DNA of 40,134 nt from Phoronis australis. Lineage: Eukaryota > Phoronida > Phoronidae. Below the pieces are notes generated by a model. It was not told the origin of the DNA. It saw only the letters and a list, made by a program, of their open reading frames with translations, and did no database searches. Shown piece by piece: positions 25,872 to 36,979 of the stretch (positions are counted from its first letter, which is position 1; each line of letters opens with the position of its first letter). The position numbers and the translations under genes were made by a program. Where the stretch lies: assembly GCA_002633005.1 (NCBI GenBank), contig NMRA01000988.1:1-40134 (forward strand). Direction: 5' to 3'.

Positions 25872-26420
25872 TTAGTTAGGTATTGTATGTAGGCCAAGTG
25901 AATGTGGTTTGTTTGTATTTGTGAACATGTTGAGAATGAAAAAGACCACTTGCTCGGCTGTAGCTGCACTCTTCCTCAAGATGGTGGCCCCCTTTTGCAA
26001 TTGTGCATTGCTGGATAGCAACTGAGAAATTGGCCGCAATTTCAGGTAGCCCTCAAACAAGTCACATTTGCAGAAAAACTTGTTGGTTGGATCACATTTT
26101 TGGAATTGGTAGGAATTTTTCGGAATTTTATGTTTGCTATCGTCGAGCATCGGCAGGGAAGTGGTGGCTTTGGGGTGAAAAGTGCCGATTTTGCGGATAT
26201 TTTTTGCCCTAGTTTTCCTTAGCCTAGCTTGATTTTCAGTGGGAGTAAAAGGGTCAAAAATAAAGTTTTGGTGCTCATCTGTAGCTCCTGTGATGTAAAA
26301 TGACTCAAATTTTTTCTTTCCTTGCGTGCAGTTTTTGACCGAGTGAAGAGTCCATTGACGCGTGTTCTGATAGACAAACCCCTCTAAGAACTGTTCTGTG
26401 CCCCCTATGAGCAGGCCCAA
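25872..26420 (-). other. 182-codon open frame of unknown nature between LINE and Penelope remnant
   Basis: This is one of the longest unbroken non-actin frames in the window, yet I recognise no domain. The middle is Lys/Thr-rich (RLRKTRAKNIRKIGTFHPKA) and there is a short Cys pair (FFCKCDLFEGYL). The plus strand of the same interval should hold the 5' part of the Penelope-like element, so this may be an antisense shadow of decayed transposon sequence. Confidence 0.2.
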
Positions 26421-27060
26421 AAGTTTCTAAACCTAATTTTGAGTCCACTTATAGAGAGCCCTTGAATGTTTTGAATGATTTCTTCCAATTAGTCGAAGAA
26501 CTCCGTTCGTTACATGGTATTCAATTGATGACCAGTCTCGACGCTTCCAGCTTATTTACTTATGTTCCAGTGGACCAGACTATTGACATATGTATAGATA
26601 AATTGTACCAAGGTGCCTCTTTAGTTCATGGTTTGAACAGCTTTGTTGTCATATATACATAGCTTGACTCGAGACAAAGGCTCTTGGATCCTTTAAAGAT
26701 AGCCCGTCTTCATATTATTGAAGATACCTTGATGAATACACTTTCTTAGTTTCGGATAACACTACCAGTGCAGAACATTATTTCCAGTGAAAGAATTCTC
26801 AACACCCTAGCATTGTGTTTACACAAGAGTTGGATGTTGATAGTGGGTTTCATTTCTTAGATGTACTAGTGACTAGAACCCAGAACAAGGGTATTGCCAC
26901 GTCTTGCCGTCATAAACCTACCTCTGGTGTGGGCATACCTTCACATCTATTAAGTGTAAACGGTCTGTGATTTGTGGTTAATTAGTAGAGCTAAACGGAT
27001 TTACTCGTCAAACAACAGAATACTAAACAATGAAATTTCCTTTATATGCACTAACTGGGA
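26411..27060 (+). mobile_element. Penelope-like element reverse transcriptase remnant
   Basis: Successive frames give HGIQLMTSLDASSLFTYVPV (26510-26580), a match to the SFDVVSLFTNVP block of Penelope-like RTs; then YLDEYTFLVSDNT at 26725 in place of the usual Y-x-DD; then HPSIVFTQELDVDSGFHFLD followed by VLVTRTQNKGIATSCRHKPT; then LISRAKRIYSSN (26977 on). This order is diagnostic of Penelope-like elements. Several stops and frameshifts interrupt it, for example TGA after HYFQ near 26785. No GIY-YIG endonuclease can be seen downstream; it is lost or was never present. Confidence 0.85.
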
Positions 27061-27190
27061 AGCGCTACCGAGGCTAGTTTACAGTAAAATAACACGATAT
27101 GGTGAAATAATAGGTCATAAATGTTTTGACAAACTAAACTATTGCAAACATAGATAAATACAACAATTATATAATATGCTGAGCTGCATG
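27040..27190 (+). repeat. ~140-bp direct repeat, copy 1
   Basis: ATATGCACTAACTGGGAAGC followed by a CTACCGAGGCTAGTTTACAGT block recurs at 27555-27700 as ATATGCGCTAACTGCGAAAC with the matching block. Both copies end with ATACAACAAT and a TATAATAT-TGAGCT motif. It overlaps the 3' end of the Penelope-like remnant, so the second copy may be a duplicated element tail. Confidence 0.75.
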
Positions 27191-27257
27191 GGCAGCACAT
27201 CATAGGGGGCTGGGCGGGGCTATAACCCTCAACTTTTTCAGTGCTACACCGCTCATG
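27191..27257 (+). repeat. Dispersed repeat copy (partner at 15441-15511)
   Basis: ATAGGGGGCTGGGCGGGGCT followed by ATAACCCT and ACTTTTTCAGTGCTAC, in inverted orientation relative to 15441-15511. It sits between the two 140-bp direct repeats as if inserted there. Confidence 0.7.
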
Positions 27258-27554
27258 ACTGAGCTGTAAAGGTGGGTGACAGTCTGCCGGCCAATTGGCA
27301 CTACTGCAAGTATAACGAAGGTATATAATACAGTATGTTGAGCCACAAAGACGAGAAAATCAAGAGTAAGTAGAAAAGTAACAAATTATGGACGACGGCA
27401 CAATGTTGCCGGCGACTAGACAAAGAAATCACGTGATGCCATAATACCAATAGTAGAAGAACAAAGAGGGTCACTGACAAAAGAATCAAAACAATATGAT
27501 AATTAGGACAAATCAGTATAGCTTATACATAAAATAATTTAATACTTAAATAAT

Positions 27555-27700
27555 ATTCATATGCGCTAACTGCGAAACGATACCGAAGCTAGTTTACAGT
27601 GAGAGGATGAGATAGGTCTCATACATATTACTACAAAGTTAACTACTACAGATAAGTTTTAAATACAACAATGTTATAATATTTTGAGCTATGTAAAGGT
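27555..27700 (+). repeat. ~140-bp direct repeat, copy 2
   Basis: Partner of 27040-27190, with scattered substitutions and indels. Confidence 0.75.
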
Positions 27701-28890
27701 GCATGGATAACAATCTGACACAGATGCATCAGAGGGATGCATGAAGTCAACTCTCATGAATAATGGTTATCCGTTGAATTTTATGCAGTCCTGTGGGTGA
27801 CCATTGAACTAATCACAGTGATGTAAATAGATTCAGACTGGCGTTGTCGATCTAAATGCGAGGGCTTCGCTGAATAGCAACCAGGGGTTGGTTGAGCACA
27901 CCCTTTGTGGATAGGTTTGACTTTTGTATGTGACTTTAGTGCTTTACAAGTGAGTTTTTGTTCACTTGATTTTGTTCACTTGCGACCTTGTTGTTGGGTT
28001 TGGAGAACTGCTTGAGAATGATGGATTGAATTTCTTCGAAACATTTGACTCGTACATACATGTATGAATGATAACAACAACCGTGGTGGGCCGGGTTTCT
28101 GCTGCTTATTTTGACCCAAAACCAACATCGTCAAAAGGTTTCTGGTTGTTAAAGAACGGACGGGCAAGCATCTCTTTTGTAGCCTTGAAAGTGAAGTAGA
28201 CTGTGAATAGCTCATTACATCCGTTGCGGCTTCGGAATTTATACTGTATATAGACATCTTAACAACAAACTCACTCCGCCAAAGTAAAATTTAGTTACAA
28301 TGTTGTGTTATCGTAAACGTTACATTTGTTTGGGTGACTTTCCTGTTACCCCAATTCATAAGTCATTCTTTGCAGTATTTCACACCCGCCGTGTCTCACT
28401 GTGTGTGTCGTCACGGCTTATACTCTGTGGTGGCATTACTGCGTCATTTTATCTTCACATGAGAATGAAACAAGTAAATGTTTCGAAATATCGTGTGTCT
28501 TTTAATTATGTCGCTAGGTCAGTTACTGTATCTATGTTCAGTTGAGAGTAGAGTTTTGTTCCGAAAGTACGAACGTAACGGAATTAAGACTGTGAATAAT
28601 GAAAAGTGTCGTGCATTTAACAAATTCTGCATCGTAAACAAGAGGCAAGTTTACGAGTGCAGAGCGTTATAAAGAAAGCCGTACCCTGCAAAATACGTAG
28701 CAAAGCGACGATGATATTTGGGACAATAAATAGGTTGGAAGTGGACGGCTTATGAGTTTGTACAAGAAATCAGCTATTCACCCGTCCTCTATGTCCACAA
28801 TTGTATAGTGAACTAGATAGGGGGCACTTCGATGAATCCTTAGCGTGATTTTATTACCCACAGGCAACATTAAATTCCGGATTTCCATAC
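27701..28890. other. Noncoding stretch without recognised features
   Basis: Only short chance frames are present. No RNA gene, splice-bounded exon or transposon end was recognised. Confidence 0.55.
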
Positions 28891-28984
28891 ATGTCAGAAT
28901 CATACATGGACGTCAACCAACTGGTTACGTGTACACGTTACTATTGTCGACACCTTGTGGTCAAATTGTAAAACTTTTCCTCCA

Positions 28985-29275
28985 AATCGTTCGTTAGTTG
29001 GCTGCCCTACCTGGTGGTCAAATATAGAAATTATCCGAAGGAACAGATAGCTGGTTAGCTGGTTGACATCTTACATTCAATAGCTGCCCGACCTGGTGAT
29101 CAAATATTCAAGCTATCCAAAGATGAAGAGACAGATAGCTGGTTAGTTGGTTGACATCCAACATCCAATAGCTGTCCCATCTCGTAGTAAAGTCTTAAAC
29201 CTATCCAAAATTAGAGTCACCTTGTTTGTTGGTTGACATCCAACGTCCAATAGCTGCTCCACCTTTTTGTCAAAT
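28985..29275 (-). repeat. Tandem array, ~82-88-bp unit, 3-4 copies, left arm
   Basis: GGTTGACATC occurs at 29061, 29149 and 29231, each followed by a CCAA-ATCCAATAGCTG-like block and an ACCTGGTGGTCAAAT-like block. The orientation is opposite to the 31.7-kb array. Each unit has diverged by substitutions and small indels. Confidence 0.88.
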
Positions 29276-29369
29276 GGCAAGACGCTGCAAAAGGAGATAG
29301 CAAATGGATGATGTCTCGGCCACAACAGGGGGTATTTAGTTTAATTGGATGTGAACAAACTACCAGTGC

Positions 29370-29580
29370 CTGTTGCAACAAAATAGTCACTTACACGTAG
29401 TGTTCCCGTTATTTAAATGATGGGGCTCAAGTGAAGTACTCCTGTCTGTTGCATCAAATAGTCATATACACAGGGTATGTCCGTTATTTAGTAGATGGGG
29501 TGGTAGTACCCAAACTTTCTCTCCGTAACATATTACAAGAAAATGCCCGTTATTTAGTAGATGACGTAGGATCCGAGTTC
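29370..29580 (+). repeat. Short tandem repeat, ~75-bp unit, about 3 copies
   Basis: A CCCGTTATTTA-type segment followed by GATG recurs near 29406, 29479 and 29548. The first two units also share TGTTGCA-CAAA-TAGTCA before it. This lies in the interior of the composite element and is noncoding. Confidence 0.8.
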
Positions 29581-29720
29581 AGACAATTGACAGTCCCTAC
29601 AAACAGAACTGATCAAATTAAGCATAAAATGCAAAATTCAAGCCTGTGAATAGCGGAATGTTTAATTGCTGTGCACATATAAAAACAGGGTATGTCAACA
29701 GCTACTGCACCTACCACGAG

Positions 29721-29930
29721 TGAGAAAATTCAAAAATCAAATTGTCTCCATATCCTCACATGTTTTTCCTATGCCATGTCGTGCGCATTAATAAACGTTT
29801 CAAGTTCACAATTATAACAAACTGTATGAACAATTCAACTACAAACACAAGTGGCGCCTCAAAATCCAATAATCAAATGCTCTGCTTATCTTGACATGTT
29901 TTTCTGAAGCCATTCTTTGTGCACTAATAT
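29721..29930 (+). repeat. Two diverged ~80-bp direct repeats
   Basis: An AATCAAAT segment, then ACATGTTTTTC, then GCCAT and a GTGC-TAATA block recurs about 130 bp apart (about 29721-29800 and 29851-29930). It is a further layer of internal repetition in the composite element. Confidence 0.65.
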
Positions 29931-31619
29931 ATATGCACCAACTTTATAAGAACACATTTCATTTCACTGAAGTCTCCATCCAAGATTATAAAAGATCTGA
30001 TTTGTTGTTAATTAACTTGTCTAAGAATTCACTTTAATATTTTGTCACTGCTGTTCCTTGGTATCATTGTGATCACTTATTCTATTTTGAGTGTTCACAG
30101 GCCAGATTAATCCTTTGTTGGCCCACCTACAGCTCATTGGCCCACCCAACCTAGACCATTGCGTGTGGGGCCATAGTACTACAGGCTCATTAATTTTCTG
30201 TTTACAAACATTTTGGCACTTAGACAGCTCAAGCTATCAATGAATGATTGTATATGGACACAAAAAGACCTATGGTCATGTAATAATTGACAGTGAATGA
30301 ACACTACAGGTGTGATGACTTCATTGTCCCACACATGTGAGGAAGACCCAATTGTGTGTAATTATCCGAACCCTAAACTGTAGTAAACATCTCTGCCTGT
30401 ACACAATAGCGAGTTTTCAAAGTGCATTAACAAAAACTTTCGTTAAAGACAAAAACCAAAGCTCTAGTCAGCTGGAAAAAAACAACCAAGTAAGGATTTC
30501 GATTTTTAAAAAACGATGAACTAATAAGCTAAAAACTACAAACATTGGGTACGATTGAAGCTAAATGACCGTGGGTATTGATATACTCTGTGGATTTACG
30601 AGCACTGATCAAAGTTGACAATATCACATGGATTATTCTTTTAATATTCTTTCAATCTCTTTAACCAAATTTTTAACTCGGACACAGTTGTATTTAAATT
30701 GTACCCTCTCATTTTTATGACGACAAAAAGCTAGAATTGTAGTATTGTTTGCTGTGAAATGTCTAGTTTGGCTGCCTGTTCACAATTTACAGAACTAATT
30801 AAGTTTCGTTGACAATCAAAATCTACCACTGTTCTTGTGCTTCAATTTTAAGAATAAAATGAAAAGATATCAACTAACCTGTTCCCGATAAAGAGAAAAA
30901 AGTAAACAGGAGAATTAAAAACGAAATAACTTAAAGTGGTTTGAAACATACTTAAACCATCGTTCCTTTGGGAAGTGGCCCATGGTCAAGTTAAAAACAA
31001 ATTAACTTTTTAGTCGTTTTGTGATATTTAAAATAATAAGTTAAAACTACTCTCCACAGTTGCAATTCTTAAACGGTCTCAGCTGCAACTTCACTATTAC
31101 CACAGGAAACCAACTTGGGTAAAATAACAAGCATCATTGTTGAGACAGAAGTGCTAGCTATTACCTTTTCACTTCATGAGCTCAGATCTACATCAATACA
31201 AAGGGCGAACTAAATGGGCACCCTAAAAGTTGTCTGGGGCTAAGGGAATCTGAGCAGTGACCAGTGTAAGCAAGAAATTCTCCACATGAACTCATCAACT
31301 GTAGCAGTCAAGGGCTGCTTCTCATTTTAAAATCATTTGAAAATAGAGACAAAAAGCAAAATACTTTGTATTTGATAGTGATTTTATTTTGGTTTTAAAA
31401 ATGTTTCATTTTCAAATTTTTAATTGTTTGATATCTGATGTTTTCACGAACACCTGTTATTTTCAATATTTCCATTTTTAATACGAAATATTTTCAAAAA
31501 AATTCTAAGATTTTCTTTTTGAACATGTTATACTTTTCAAATAAATTTCTTTTCCTTTGAAAATATATTGTTTTTTAGCAATTGAATAAAAATTTGCTAT
31601 TGTTGGGTGTCAACAAACT
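29931..31619. other. Interior of the composite element, no recognised gene
   Basis: An AT-rich stretch with only short chance frames (60 codons or fewer). No transposase or integrase motif was identified, so the element seems non-autonomous. Confidence 0.6.
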
Positions 31620-32107
31620 AATCAACTAAGTGTCCCTTTGTATAGCTTCATGATTTGACCACCAGGTGGGGCAGCTATTGGATGTTGGATGTCAACCAAT
31701 TAACCAACTATCTGTCGTTTCGTGTAGCTTCATAATTTGACCACCAGGTGGGGGAACTATTGGATGTTAGATGTCAGCCAACTAACTGCATGTTACCTGT
31801 ATCTGCCACTGATCGTTTGTCCACCAGGTAGAGCAGCTATTGCATGTTGGATGTCAACCAACTGGCTACATATTAGCTGTATCAGCCAGTGATCGTTTGA
31901 CCTTCAGCTGGAGCAGCTATTGGATGTTGGATGTCAACCAACAAACCAGCTCTCTATCCCTTTCTATAGCTTCATAATTTAACCACCAGATGAAGCAGTC
32001 ATTGGATGTTGGATGTCTACCAACTAACTACATCTTACCTGTATCTGCCAATGATGGTTTGACCACCAGATGGAGCAGCTATTGGATGTTGGATGTCAAC
32101 CAACCAC
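31620..32107 (+). repeat. Tandem array, ~81-bp unit, six copies, right arm, with CTCF-like cores
   Basis: TTGGATGTT-type motifs occur at 31678, 31760, 31840, 31920, 32002 and 32082, a regular 80-82-bp spacing. About 20 bp before each lies a CCACCAGGTGGGGCAGC-type core, diverged in units 3-6. A related CCACAAGGTGGCG sits at the array's outer edge near 32103. The units are mostly intact over their full length. Confidence 0.93.
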
Positions 32108-32640
32108 AAGGTGGCGTGTGCTTCATTACGGCATTTTCCCGTTGCACCCAAGTTGTTCAATTCTATAGCCCAACAACAAGTTGGGAAGTTTACCCCTGTA
32201 GCCAATATCTTACTTAGGTGATTAACTCCATTCTGGCAATTATGGTTGAATTGCTTTAATCTTCAATAATATCGTATCTGCCCCACTGAGCGGGCTGTGG
32301 TGTTAAAAATAAAAGTTAAGGTATAACATATTTGAATATTAACCAATAGCATTTCTGAAATCTTTGTCAAATGGTGATCATGTTTAGTTTTTGAATCGCC
32401 AAAATCGCCCAACTGCAACCGAAGTTACGACGATCTATTCTTTCCAAATACACCAATTCACTCTGATTTTGACTGTGTTCAAACGTGGTCTGTAATATGC
32501 CTGGAAGATAATTAGCCTGCTCGTTGTCATAACAGACAAAAGAGTGTGATTGGCAATTAACAAAGAAGCTAGATGTTGTCACAAGCTCAGGACCCCCTAC
32601 GTCTGGTAAAGTCAACGAACGGGAAAACGCTGTCATGTGT
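32108..32640 (-). repeat. ~530-bp dispersed repeat, inverted copy of 22457-22965
   Basis: The reverse complement runs collinearly with the insert in the LINE. Sub-blocks retain protein-like similarity in one frame (FVNCQSHSFVCYDNEQANYL here, LVNCPAQSLVPYDNKHANYL in the other copy). Stops and indels elsewhere argue against a current gene. It lies between the right array and the right inverted end of the composite element. Confidence 0.85.
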
Positions 32641-33026
32641 TGGTTGTCATCCAAGTAAGGTGTACAAATAACTAGTTGGTTGACATCCATGTAAGATTCT
32701 GACATAGGCTTTGATAGGCCCCTCACTTAGCAATGTAGGTTCAGTAAGATGAAGGAAAATTCTGTTTGTGTACAACATTGCTTTTCCTCATCTGATATTG
32801 AATGGGTACCTGTGTTCAATATAAGAGACAATATCAGAATAATCCAGTCTGAATTGAAGCCCTTGTAGAATTAACTGCACATCATTTCACCTCACTTCTT
32901 TGACTTGACTTTGTGCCGTGTTTGCAGTTAACATTTCTCTTAGGAGTTCAGGGAATAAATCATATTAGGCTATGCGTCGTGTACCACTTCCTCGCCTTCT
33001 GAATTTGAAATCGGGACAATTCTGAG

Positions 33027-33254
33027 TCATAATAGTTTGCACAGCATAGCTGTGTTTTTCACGACCCAAGGTCTGTCGCCACGGACAGCTAAGTTTTGGC
33101 ATGGTGCGTTCCTTCTAGGCAGTAACATCAACGGAAATGCAGTTGAGCCCTGAATGTAGTACTTGTGCGCGTAAGACCACACATGTCCCACACCGGCTAA
33201 GATATCAAAGGCCCGAGTGTACCTTTCGGCTTCACCAAAGATATTATATCCCAA
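33027..33254 (-). other. Open frame of 75 codons, unidentified, possible exon
   Basis: On the minus strand the frame reads through GYNIFGEAERYTRAF and HVWSYAHKYYIQGSTAFPLM. The GC content and residue mix are a little more protein-like than the neighbours. No splice partner or family is recognised, and chance remains the best explanation. Confidence 0.15.
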
Positions 33255-35251
33255 GATGGCCGTCCTAGTGTAATTTGCCTAGTCACACATTTGGAACAGT
33301 GCTACCTATTGGATGGAGCCCAAGTTGTATTCGGAGACCCTCAAGCCAGGTCTGAGCCTGTGGTGAAGGTTGTAATTATCTTGGATAAAAACAAGATTTC
33401 TAGACATAAACCAATTTTGAGGAATTATCATTTATAAATTACTTGAAGAAAACATAATTTTGATGTTGTTTTGCAAATACAATAATTTTTGTGATGTAAT
33501 ACGACTACTTGTAGAATGAAAGCAAACACTATTCAACTGAATAACAAAATTTTTAGATTCCTTTGTAAGCATAGCAATACAATACAATATTAATCTTGAG
33601 GAAACATCATTTGTATTTACGTGGAAGTTTATGCAATTATGATAATATTTAATTATGATAACATTTAACTGTAATTAACTAAGACTTTGCCAGGGCTAAG
33701 ACTGGTATGAAAGCAACCACCTGAATTCAACAGAATGACATTTTCCACATGGTTTTCTAAGTATAGCTACAGAATCAAATAAATATAACAGTAATTTATA
33801 TATTTTAGCATAATATTTTATCATATATTATGTAATATTTATATCATAGTTCTTGTTGCTGAAACACACGGGATAAAATAAATATGAATAATAAATAATA
33901 CGCACTACATAAACTAAAGTAGAGTAATAATAAATAAGAGCATGTAGATCAATATCATTTTTATTTTAACTTTGTAACACATCAGTTCAAAAGACATTAA
34001 AAGCATTGTAATTTAAACACACAATTGATTAATTGTATGAGAACAACATTCCATTTTTAAAATACATTATACAATACATGTCAATACAGATATCTCAGCT
34101 AAGAGACCTCGCACATCTACAGTACTAATGTTCTGGAATAACTGCAATATTAAAAACATTAAATTTGATTTTGCCGAAATACCAATTGTTGTCAGGGATA
34201 ATGTATGTGGTTCGAGGGAACATACACCACCATCCGGTACAGTGAAAATGTTACCAAGAAAAGTTTTCCCACTTATACTGCATATAATTAGTCTACTTCA
34301 GACTAATCAATCAATGATATATGACTATTGACCATTTCATATGAAGACAGTAGCACCAATACAACTGCTTTGGCGTTAACCTCAAACTGTATCTCAGTGT
34401 AATACTAATCCCCAAAGTTATCAAAAATGTATAGTTTAACAGGTTCACGGTAGCCCTTAATTTTAAGTTTTGCAATTCAAACACGCTCTGCTTGGGTCTT
34501 CACCAGGACTAATACAGCAACTCTGATGTCACATAGACATGCCCCTTAGAAGTTATACTTCAAAGAGAGTTTTGCCAGTCAAAAATGAGACCACTTTCCA
34601 CAAGTAGTTAGTATGAAAGACACACACATTCTGATAGGTTGTGGAGTTTAGCAAGTACATGCACGCGCACCCAGCCTAAAAATGGGGGTCTCGAATTTTT
34701 GAGTATGTGTACCTATAACTATGAAAAGATTGATGCAAGTGGACTTTTGTCTCATTTTCTACTTTTTTCGGAGTTTTTGCATCTCTGGAGCAAACTTTTT
34801 TGCCCACTACGCTAAATACGAGGGCTCGATCGAGCTCCAGAGCCCCCTGTATGCGGGCATGGGAAACAAGCTGTGTGAGTACAGCGGAATGTATCAAAGT
34901 CTAAGGTTTGTTTACTGTTCTGAGAAAGAAGTTGACTCAATAATCCCTGTTTAGGGCACAGGCGTCCTCAGCTTCTGATCGTCCCCAATACACTACATAT
35001 AATACTACAAGGTATGACACTCCCGACTAGAAATTCCACGGGTGCTTCACTTCAGCCCTCCATAGCTAACATCAAACTCAATAAATTTACACAAAACAAG
35101 GTTTCAACAAACCATTGGCAATTGTTATTTCTTCCAATACCATTCACGGTGTCCTGTTCCGACGACTTCGTTAGAAATTCGCAGTCAAAGAACAAAAATG
35201 TTTACAAAAAGCCCAAACACACTTCCATCGTGGACGGCTCAAGGTCAAGGA
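33255..35251. other. AT-rich noncoding stretch
   Basis: About 33400-34100 is strongly AT-rich with many ATAA and ATATTT runs. A 77-codon frame at 34721-34954 (hydrophobic start, FCLIFYFFRSFCISGANFF) could be read as a signal peptide, but it lacks any recognised domain or splice context. A GCTCGATCGAGC palindrome lies near 34824-34835. Confidence 0.5.
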
Positions 35252-35297
35252 CGGTACGGAAATTACCGATGAATTACGGATGGAAATTTCCGTACCG
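35252..35297. repeat. Hairpin, perfect 13-bp stem and 20-nt loop
   Basis: CGGTACGGAAATT (35252-35264) pairs exactly with AATTTCCGTACCG (35285-35297). No T-tract or gene is beside it. It may be a small MITE remnant or a structured transcript element. Confidence 0.93.
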
Positions 35298-36027
35298 ATC
35301 TTAGATTATATTCATCTGCAGTGTACGTTTTAGTTTCAGTTTCACTTTCATCAGGATTAGAGCCTCTTCGGTCATCCAATTGATTGAGTTTTGCATGTTT
35401 CTTTGATCTCACTAGTTTGCACTGTGGGAGAAAACTTGATGACTTAGGAATTCACATGAGCTTGTGTTGACGTTTTGTTTTCAATTTTGCAGGCAAGCTT
35501 TGTGTAAATCCAGAGAAAAATTTCCACCACGCGAAATGAACCGTCCAAAGCCAAACAACCCTGTCAAGGTAAATGTTTTAATAAATCAGTTCTTTAAAGA
35601 ACAGTGCTGGAATGTACTAACACTTTTGGTTACTCAGAATTAAGGATCTGTGAATTGGGATGTACTAACAAACAAAAATCCAAACCACTTGTGCTATCTA
35701 GGTGGACCTCGGAAGTCACCCCATGAGCCAACACTACGGTATATTATCGTAGTGATGCCTGGTCAGAGACTTTTCTTTTCAGTTGAAAAAGCTTCTCAAT
35801 TTCTTGTAATATCGGGCATCAAAAGCAATCCCAAGTGACCATTTGATGAAAAACCTCAAAGCACTTTGTCATAGCATACCCCAGTCGTTAATTAAGTAGG
35901 CCATCGACAATGCAGTAGCCCCATCACGAACCCCATTTAGCGCCAAAAAAAAAAAACTTGAGACGGCGCTCGCGCCAATCGAAGTCTAAATCGTTACCAC
36001 CAATTTGGCTTTCACTGTGTCTCCACA
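35298..36027. other. Noncoding stretch without recognised features
   Basis: A possible acceptor-like CAG at about 35492 and a short 12-A run at 35946-35957 are present. No gene is supported. Confidence 0.5.
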
Positions 36028-36080
36028 GTATTGGAATCAGCTATGACTGGCCATTTAATTTAGTGCAAAATACGTGGAAA
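36028..36080 (+). repeat. Direct repeat copy 1
   Basis: GTATTGG, then GGCCATTTAATTTAGTGCAA and AATAC-T-GAAA, recurs at 36421-36475 (GGCCTTTTAATTTGGTGCAA). Weaker similarity seems to continue downstream of both copies, so the true unit may be longer. Confidence 0.75.
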
Positions 36081-36387
36081 ATCAAGGAAACATATTAATT
36101 CTTTACTTCATGTCAGTTAATATTAAAATTGATCAAAATCATTACCTTTAGAAATTTTTATTCAACTATTTAGCACATATTCTAATACGGGCCGGTATGG
36201 GAATCCCAGGGAGTGTGACTGAGGCCGTCGAAACAGCCGGAAAAACAAAACGCTTCTCTGAATTGTTATCAGCAATTTCACAATGTTTATTATAAAAAGT
36301 AATTTGCTTGATACAAAATCTTTGATGTTAGGAAATTTGCGTTCATGACTTTTTCAGTGAAGCCGAAGTTGTGAACGCTGCGCGATT

Positions 36388-36427
36388 CCAATACGGGCGA
36401 CTGTCGAGTGTGTGTGTCCCGTATTGG
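36388..36427. repeat. Hairpin, perfect 10-bp stem
   Basis: CCAATACGGG (36388-36397) pairs with CCCGTATTGG (36418-36427) across a 20-nt loop. The right arm is also the start of the second direct-repeat copy. A further ATACGGG lies at 36185-36191. Confidence 0.9.
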
Positions 36428-36475
36428 TATAGGCGACAATAGGCCTTTTAATTTGGTGCAAAATACTTAGAAACG
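36421..36475 (+). repeat. Direct repeat copy 2
   Basis: Partner of 36028-36080, about 390 bp downstream. Confidence 0.75.
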
Positions 36476-36940
36476 TTACAACATATATCAGCTTGATCTT
36501 TTCGTACAAAGAAATTATAATCAAATTCATTGAAACTTTATATCAGAAACTAAATTTTCAAAATAAGTGGCCTTGAAATGCTGCAATCCGTAGCCTAATC
36601 GCCGCCATTTTGACTCGGTCAACCTAAAAAAATTGAGAATTTAATAGCAACACAACATTGTGAGTGTCTGTAATAAATTAAAACTACGAAATAAAGTCTG
36701 GATGGCATGAAAACACACCCAGTCATAAGAATTTGTAATCAATTGAACGTTTTAAATTCACTAGTATCAGAAATCCGTTAAGCCTAAGGAAACGACCCAA
36801 TTAGACAGAATATTCCGGATTTGGGCCGCATTCCCTATACTCTAGGCCAGAACAGTAACACGAAACGTTGAAGTGCACACTGCAGCTTTTTTTTTAGCCA
36901 GCCAGCTAGCTGTTTGAAGACTATCGCCAAAATACAGCAA

Positions 36941-36948
36941 GGTAACAC
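36941..36948 (+). repeat. Target-site duplication, left (GGTAACAC)
   Basis: GGTAACAC immediately precedes the left inverted end. GGTAACAC also occurs at 39541-39548. If the final G of the right inverted end is counted as element, seven bases (GTAACAC) are duplicated outside; if that G is shared, eight are. Confidence 0.82.
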
Positions 36949-36979
36949 CAAGGAGTGTACGAGTATAGGAGAGTTCACT

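Larger units (their letters stand above)
28891..32705. mobile_element. 3.8-kb foldback-like composite element with inverted ends and inverted tandem arrays
   Basis: The left end (28891-28940, ATGTCAGAATCATACATGGA...) is the inverted match of 32653-32705 over about 50 bp with about six mismatches. Inside each end lies an array of repeats carrying TTGGATGTTGGATGTCAACC: three to four units at 28985-29275 (reverse orientation) and six units at 31678-32100 (forward). The interior has further tandem repeats and no recognised protein. Long inverted ends built from tandem subrepeats are typical of foldback-type transposons (Drosophila FB, sea-urchin TU). I find no target duplication, so the boundary is not proven. 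Confidence 0.7.

Noticed and set aside
29000-32110. Possible CRISPR-like array because of regular repeats
   Set aside because: The ~81-bp units are similar along most of their length, without unique spacers, in an animal genome; they are minisatellite or foldback repeats.
34721-34954. Secreted peptide gene (hydrophobic N-terminus)
   Set aside because: Only 77 codons, no cleavage-site or domain evidence, no promoter or splice context; hydrophobic runs arise easily in T-rich DNA.
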